DNA of 16,476 nucleotides from an uncultured Propionibacteriaceae bacterium (GTDB lineage Bacteria; Actinomycetota; Actinomycetes; Propionibacteriales; Propionibacteriaceae), in contig CALMAD010000374.1 in assembly GCA_937859105.1 (NCBI GenBank), positions 1-16,476 of the forward strand. Direction: 5' to 3'. Positions 12,703 to 16,476 of this stretch are shown piece by piece. Both the position numbers and the translations under genes were made by a program. Under the pieces are notes generated by a model. It did no database searches. It saw only the letters and a list, made by a program, of their open reading frames with translations, and was not told where the DNA came from. Every line of letters starts with the position of its first letter. Position 1 is the first letter of the stretch.

Positions 12703-14199
12703 ATGAGTCCACGAAAAATTGGTGTCACCGAGCTCGTCCTTCGAGACGCTCACCAAAGCCTCATGGCCACTCGCATGGCGCTCGAAGACATGGTCGACGC
12801 GTGTGAGGACATTGATCAGGCCGGCTACTGGAGCGTTGAGTGTTGGGGCGGAGCCACGTATGACGCGTGCATCCGCTTCCTGAATGAAGATCCGTGGGAG
12901 CGTCTGCGGACGTTCCGCAAGCTGCTGCCCAACAGCAAACTGCAGATGCTGCTGCGCGGCCAGAACCTGCTGGGCTACCGCCACTATGAAGACACGGTGG
13001 TCGACAAGTTCGTGGAGAAGTCCGCGGAGAACGGCATGGACGTGTTCCGCGTCTTCGACGCGCTGAACGACCCGCGCAACATGGCCCGCGCGATGGCGGC
13101 CGTGAAGAAGACCGGCAAGCATGCGCAGGGCACGATCTGCTACACGATCAGCCCGCTGCACACCGTCGAGGGCTACGTGCACCTGGCCGGGCAGCTGCTC
13201 GACATGGGCGCCGAGTCGATCGCCCTGAAAGACATGGCGGCCCTGCTCAAGCCGCAGCCCGCGTACGACATCATTCGCGGCATCAAGGAGACCTACGGCG
13301 AGGACACGCAGATCAACGTCCACTGCCACTCCACCACGGGCGTGACCCTCGTCACGCTGATGAAGGCCATTGAGGCCGGCGCGGACGTCGTGGACACCTC
13401 CATCAGTTCGATGTCGCTCGGCCCGGGCCACAACCCGACCGAATCGCTCGTCGAGATGCTCGAGGGCACGGAGTACACGACCGGCCTCGACATGGACCGG
13501 CTGATCAAGATCCGCGACCACTTCGCGACCATCCGCCCGAAGTACAAGGCCTTCGAGTCGGCCACCCTCGTGGACACCGACATCTTCAGCAGCCAGATCC
13601 CGGGCGGCATGCTCTCCAACATGGAGAGCCAGCTCAAGGCTCAGGGCGCGGGCGACCGCATCCGTGAGGTGATGGAGGAGGTGCCGATCGTCAAGAAGGA
13701 CGCCGGCTACCCGCCGCTCGTCACCCCGTCGTCGCAGATCGTCGGCACGCAGGCCGTGTTCAACGTGCTGATGGGCCGCTACAAGGTCATGACCGGCGAG
13801 TTCGCCGACCTGATGCTCGGCTACTACGGCGAGTGCATCGGCGAGCGCGACCCCGAGGTCATCAAGCTGGCCGAGGCGCAGACGAAGAAGGAGCCGATCA
13901 CGGAGCGTCCGGCCGATCTGCTCGACCCCGAGTGGGACAAGCTGGTCGCGGACGCCAAGGCGCTGCCCGGCTTCGACGGGACCGAGGAGGACGTCCTGAC
14001 GAACGCGATGTTCCCCGGTGTCGCGCCCAAGTTCTTCGAGAACCGCGACGAAGGCCCGAAGAACGTCGGCAAGACCGCCGAGCAACTGGCTGCGGAGAAG
14101 GCGGCGGCCGACGGGTCGGCCAAGGCCGTCCGCGGCCCGATCAAGTACAACGTGTCGTTCAACGGGCGCTCGCACAGCGTCCAGGTTGAACCGGCCTGA
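12703..14199 (+). CDS. Methylmalonyl-CoA carboxytransferase 5S subunit (transcarboxylase, pyruvate side)
   Basis: The 5S subunit performs the second half-reaction of transcarboxylase: carboxybiotin plus pyruvate gives oxaloacetate. The 498-residue protein closely follows the Propionibacterium 5S subunit from memory (about 505 residues, with a slightly longer N terminus there). It has the TIM-barrel start TELVLRDAHQSLMATRM, the ECWGGATYD strand and the RGQNLLGYRHY segment. The metal site is complete: D15, carboxylated lysine K176 in ALKDMA, and H207/H209 in VHCHS. A PGGMLSNMESQL loop and the C-terminal NVSFNGRSHSVQVE domain follow. The ATG at 12703 gives MSPRKIGVTEL and fits the family N terminus. 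An extension to 12595 has no similarity. It is the first gene of a tight four-gene operon. Related pyruvate carboxylase or oxaloacetate decarboxylase alpha chains share the fold, but the gene neighbours decide for transcarboxylase. Confidence 0.96.
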   Translation: MSPRKIGVTELVLRDAHQSLMATRMALEDMVDACEDIDQAGYWSVECWGGATYDACIRFLNEDPWERLRTFRKLLPNSKLQMLLRGQNLLGYRHYEDTVVDKFVEKSAENGMDVFRVFDALNDPRNMARAMAAVKKTGKHAQGTICYTISPLHTVEGYVHLAGQLLDMGAESIALKDMAALLKPQPAYDIIRGIKETYGEDTQINVHCHSTTGVTLVTLMKAIEAGADVVDTSISSMSLGPGHNPTESLVEMLEGTEYTTGLDMDRLIKIRDHFATIRPKYKAFESATLVDTDIFSSQIPGGMLSNMESQLKAQGAGDRIREVMEEVPIVKKDAGYPPLVTPSSQIVGTQAVFNVLMGRYKVMTGEFADLMLGYYGECIGERDPEVIKLAEAQTKKEPITERPADLLDPEWDKLVADAKALPGFDGTEEDVLTNAMFPGVAPKFFENRDEGPKNVGKTAEQLAAEKAAADGSAKAVRGPIKYNVSFNGRSHSVQVEPA

Positions 14200-14210
14200 G
14201 GACAGGAAAC

Positions 14211-15764
14211 ATGGCTAAGAAACTCACCATGAAGGATCGCCTGAAGACGCTCGAGGAGGCCCGCGCGAAGGTCGAGGCGGGCGGTGGCGAGAAGCGCATC
14301 GAGAAGCAGCACGCCAAGGGCAAGAAGTCCGCGCGTGAGCGCATCGAGGAGCTGCTCGACCCGGGCTCGTTCCAAGAGGTCGGCGCGTTCCGGCGCAACC
14401 GCACCACCAGCTTCGGCATGGACAAGGCGGACATGCCCGCCGACGGCGTCGTGACCGGGTCGGGTGCGGTGTTCGGGCGTGGCGTCAACATCGCCAGCCA
14501 GGACTTCACCGTGGCCGGCGGTTCCGCCGGCGAGACGCACTCGATCAAGGTGTCGGACGCCTTGGAGAACTCGCTGAAGACGGGCACCCCGTTCATCTTC
14601 ATCAACGACTCCGGCGGCGCCCGCGTCCAGGAGGGCATCGACGCGCTGTCCGGCTACGGCAAGGTGTTCTACAGCAACGTCAAGCTGTCGGGTGCCGTCC
14701 CGCAGATCTCGATCATCGCCGGCCCGTGCGCCGGCGGCGCGGCCTACAGCCCGGCGCTGACCGACTTCATCATCCAGACCCGCAAGGCCCACATGTTCAT
14801 CACGGGCCCCGGGGTCATCAAGCAGGTCACCGGTGAAGAGGTCACGCAGGACGCGCTGGGCGGCGCGGACGCGCAGATGGCGTCCGGCGTCGTCAGCTTC
14901 GTGGCCGACGACGACGAGCAGGCCATCCTGATCGCCCAGAAGCTGCTGAGCTTCCTGCCGCAGAACAACTCCGAGGACGCCCCGCTCGTCGATCCCGACG
15001 AGAACGTGGACCCGAACCCGGCGTTGCGCGACATCATCCCGGTCGAGGCGAACAAGGGCTACGACGTCCGCGACGTGATCCGGGGGATCGTCGACCGCGA
15101 GGACTTCCTCGAGGTGCAGGCCGGCTTCGCGCCGAGCCTGGTGGTCGGCTTCGGCCGCATCGTCGGGCGCACGGTCGGCTTCATCGCCAACAACCCGAGC
15201 GTCATGTCCGGCGTGCTCGACATCGACTCCTCCGACAAGGGCAGCAAGTTCATCCGCTTCTGCAACGCCTTCAACATCCCGGTCGTGAACCTCGTGGACG
15301 TCCCCGGCTTCCTGCCCGGCGTCGCCCAGGAGCGCGGCGGCATCATCCGCCACGGCGCGAAGATGCTGTACGCGTACTCGGCGGCGACCGTCCCGAAGAT
15401 CACGGTGGTCATGCGCAAGGCCTATGGCGGCGCGTACATCGCCATGTGCTCCAAGGACCTGGGTGCCGACAAGGTGTTCGCCTGGCCGACCGCCGAGATC
15501 GCGGTCATGGGGGCCGAGGGCGCAGCCGCGGTCGTGTTCAAGCGGGAGATCGACACCGCGGATGATCCGGCGGCCAAGCGCGAGGAACTGGTGGAGGAGT
15601 ACCGCACCACGTTCAGCTCCCCGTACACGGCGGCCGCCCACGGCCTCGTCGACGACATCATCGATCCGGCGGACACCCGGCGTCAGGTCGCGATGGCCCT
15701 GGAGCTGCTCGCGACCAAGCGCGAGCTGCGGCCGCCCAAGAAGCACGGCCTCGGGCCGGCCTGA
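14211..15764 (+). CDS. mmdA: Methylmalonyl-CoA carboxytransferase 12S subunit (carboxyl transferase)
   Basis: The 12S subunit moves the carboxyl group from methylmalonyl-CoA to biotin on the 1.3S carrier, releasing propionyl-CoA. The 517-residue protein has two crotonase-like halves. The N-terminal half carries NDSGGARVQEGIDALSGYG (132-150) and the oxyanion-hole segment AGPCAGGAAYSPALTDF (170-186). The C-terminal half carries VDVPGFLPGVAQERGGIIRHGAK and AYGGAYIAMCSKDLGAD with AWPTAEIAVMGAEGA. These are hallmarks of biotin-dependent acyl-CoA carboxyltransferase beta chains. A ribosome-binding site GAGGACAGG lies in the 11-bp gap after the 5S stop. By sequence alone it could be a propionyl-CoA carboxylase beta or methylmalonyl-CoA decarboxylase alpha chain. 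The 5S gene next door and the absence of a biotin carboxylase or membrane subunit in the window favour transcarboxylase. Confidence 0.95.
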   Translation: MAKKLTMKDRLKTLEEARAKVEAGGGEKRIEKQHAKGKKSARERIEELLDPGSFQEVGAFRRNRTTSFGMDKADMPADGVVTGSGAVFGRGVNIASQDFTVAGGSAGETHSIKVSDALENSLKTGTPFIFINDSGGARVQEGIDALSGYGKVFYSNVKLSGAVPQISIIAGPCAGGAAYSPALTDFIIQTRKAHMFITGPGVIKQVTGEEVTQDALGGADAQMASGVVSFVADDDEQAILIAQKLLSFLPQNNSEDAPLVDPDENVDPNPALRDIIPVEANKGYDVRDVIRGIVDREDFLEVQAGFAPSLVVGFGRIVGRTVGFIANNPSVMSGVLDIDSSDKGSKFIRFCNAFNIPVVNLVDVPGFLPGVAQERGGIIRHGAKMLYAYSAATVPKITVVMRKAYGGAYIAMCSKDLGADKVFAWPTAEIAVMGAEGAAAVVFKREIDTADDPAAKREELVEEYRTTFSSPYTAAAHGLVDDIIDPADTRRQVAMALELLATKRELRPPKKHGLGPA

Positions 15765-15775
15765 TCGGAGGGACG

Positions 15776-16039
15776 ATGTCGAACGAGCCAACCGTCGCCG
15801 AGTTGCAGGCGCTGGTCGCCGACCTGACGACGCGTCTGTCCGCGCTGGAGGGCCAGGTTTCCGAGTTGCGGAGCAACGAGGAGATCTCCGAGGACACCAT
15901 GGTCGCCATCTCGGCGGCCGTGGCGGCCTTCCTCGGGCACAAGGCCAAGGTGCGCGCAGTCCGGCTGCATGGCAGCCGCGGCTGGGCCCAGGAGGGCCGC
16001 GAGCGCGTCCACGACCGCAGCGTGCCGCACGTCCGTTGA
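15776..16039 (+). CDS. Small accessory protein of the transcarboxylase operon (OadG-like soluble tail?)
   Basis: This 87-residue protein has no assigned function. Residues 5-33 form a likely coiled coil (VAELQALVADLTTRLSALEG). Then comes NEEISEDTMVAISAAVAAFLG (35-54), a basic stretch around KAKVRAVRL, and a tail with W70 and GRERVHDR. The 'I-S-x-x-x-x-x-A-I-x-A-A-V-A-A-x-L-G' pattern followed by W and G-R resembles the C-terminal part of the gamma (OadG) chain of sodium-pumping decarboxylases. Here there is no membrane helix. Its position between the 12S and 1.3S genes, with an excellent GGAGGG ribosome-binding site, points to a subunit or assembly factor holding carboxyltransferase subunits together. 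Small proteins of this kind occur in other acyl-CoA carboxylase operons (such as epsilon chains), so the role is inferred. Confidence 0.8.
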   Translation: MSNEPTVAELQALVADLTTRLSALEGQVSELRSNEEISEDTMVAISAAVAAFLGHKAKVRAVRLHGSRGWAQEGRERVHDRSVPHVR

Positions 16040-16061
16040 TCCACAAGACAGGTAGGAAGCC

Positions 16062-16424
16062 ATGAAACTGAAAGTGACCGTCAACGGGACGGCATACGCG
16101 ATCGACGTGGAGGTCGAGGAGGAGGAGCGCCCCACGCTCGGCCCGATCGTCATCGGTGGGTCGGCCGCTCCGGCCGCCCCGACCACGGCCAAGATGCCGG
16201 GCGCCAGCTCCAACGCGGTGACCGCGCCGCTGGCAGGCTCGGTGGCGCGCATCCTGGTCGAGGAGGGCGCGTCCGTGGAAGCGGGCGACGTGCTGCTCGT
16301 CCTGGAGGCCATGAAGATGGAGACCGAGATCACCGCGCCGAAGGCCGGCAAGGTGGGCGCGATCCTGGTCGGCAAGGGCGACTCGGTCCAGGGCGGCCAG
16401 GGCCTGATCGAGCTCGCCGAGTAG
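16062..16424 (+). CDS. Methylmalonyl-CoA carboxytransferase 1.3S subunit (biotin carboxyl carrier)
   Basis: The 1.3S subunit carries the covalent biotin that shuttles CO2 between the 12S and 5S subunits. The 120-residue protein begins [20 protein letters not shown], matching the Propionibacterium carrier, which is about 123 residues. After a flexible Ala/Pro linker (about 33-50) a biotinyl domain starts with [16 protein letters not shown] (54-69). The biotinylation motif EAMKMET is at 82-88, with lysine K85 as the attachment site, followed by the [13 protein letters not shown] hairpin. The N-terminal segment is the part known to dock with the 5S and 12S subunits. AGGAAG lies upstream of the ATG at 16062. 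A biotin-protein ligase must act on it; none is encoded in the window. Confidence 0.96.
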   Translation: MKLKVTVNGTAYAIDVEVEEEERPTLGPIVIGGSAAPAAPTTAKMPGASSNAVTAPLAGSVARILVEEGASVEAGDVLLVLEAMKMETEITAPKAGKVGAILVGKGDSVQGGQGLIELAE

Positions 16425-16426
16425 CG

Positions 16427-16463
16427 AGTCCGGCTGGCGGCGACCAGGCGCGAGGGGCGGACT
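16427..16463 (+). terminator. Possible stem-loop after the transcarboxylase operon
   Basis: AGTCCG (16427-16432) can pair with CGGACT (16458-16463), enclosing a second short stem CTGG/CCAG. It begins 3 bases after the 1.3S stop codon. The window ends before any T-run could be judged, so termination is only suggested. Confidence 0.35.
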
Positions 16464-16476
16464 TCGCACGGGTCTT

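Noticed and set aside
13824..16469. Open frame of 881 codons on the minus strand
   Set aside because: It is antisense to the whole 12S/small/1.3S region and reads as low-complexity Arg/Asp/Gly/His/Leu-rich sequence; the sense genes are certain.

Overview
The window is about 70% G+C with strongly G/C-ending codons, abundant GTG starts and several promoter elements placed directly against start codons. This is the profile of a high-GC actinobacterium. The 5S, 12S and 1.3S subunits of methylmalonyl-CoA carboxytransferase (transcarboxylase) on the right point to the Propionibacteriaceae, which use this biotin enzyme in the Wood-Werkman propionic-acid cycle. An adjacent mshD start and GlnR-type regulator on the left fit the actinobacterial mycothiol/nitrogen neighbourhood seen in Mycobacterium (Rv0818-Rv0819).

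Layout. Positions 1-175 look like a foreign coding fragment on the plus strand, joined near position 170 to the N-terminal third of mshD (minus). Then come a GlnR-like winged-helix regulator (minus), a dtd gene with an apparent single-base frameshift (minus), and a divergent pair on the plus strand: a nitrobindin-like protein translationally coupled to a YgfZ/GcvT-like folate-binding protein. Positions 3376-6206 (plus) carry a GT2 glycosyltransferase, a GtrB/ArnC-type membrane-anchored GT2 and an SDR epimerase/dehydratase. They converge on two large polytopic membrane proteins (minus, 6226-10421) that resemble GT-C sugar transferases with C-terminal soluble domains. Upstream of these on the minus strand is typA/bipA. 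A 365-bp intergenic region follows, containing a likely attenuator-like hairpin in the typA leader. The right quarter is the transcarboxylase operon: 5S, 12S, an 87-residue accessory protein and the 1.3S biotin carrier.

How the genes may work together. The carboxytransferase genes form one tight plus-strand operon moving CO2 between methylmalonyl-CoA and pyruvate on a carrier biotin. The five-gene glycosylation block could be a surface-glycan module: an epimerase/dehydratase for the sugar, a GtrB-like enzyme loading it on a polyprenyl phosphate, and GT-C proteins transferring it outside the membrane. That linkage is inferred from gene content, not shown.

Structure beyond genes. The heptamer GGCGTCC/GGACGCC occurs about 68 times by hand count. 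Its extended form GAGGCGTCC occurs ten times, always on the plus strand whatever the gene direction, which resembles a replichore-polarised Chi- or KOPS-like motif. I saw no tRNA, rRNA, CRISPR array, transposase or phage gene.
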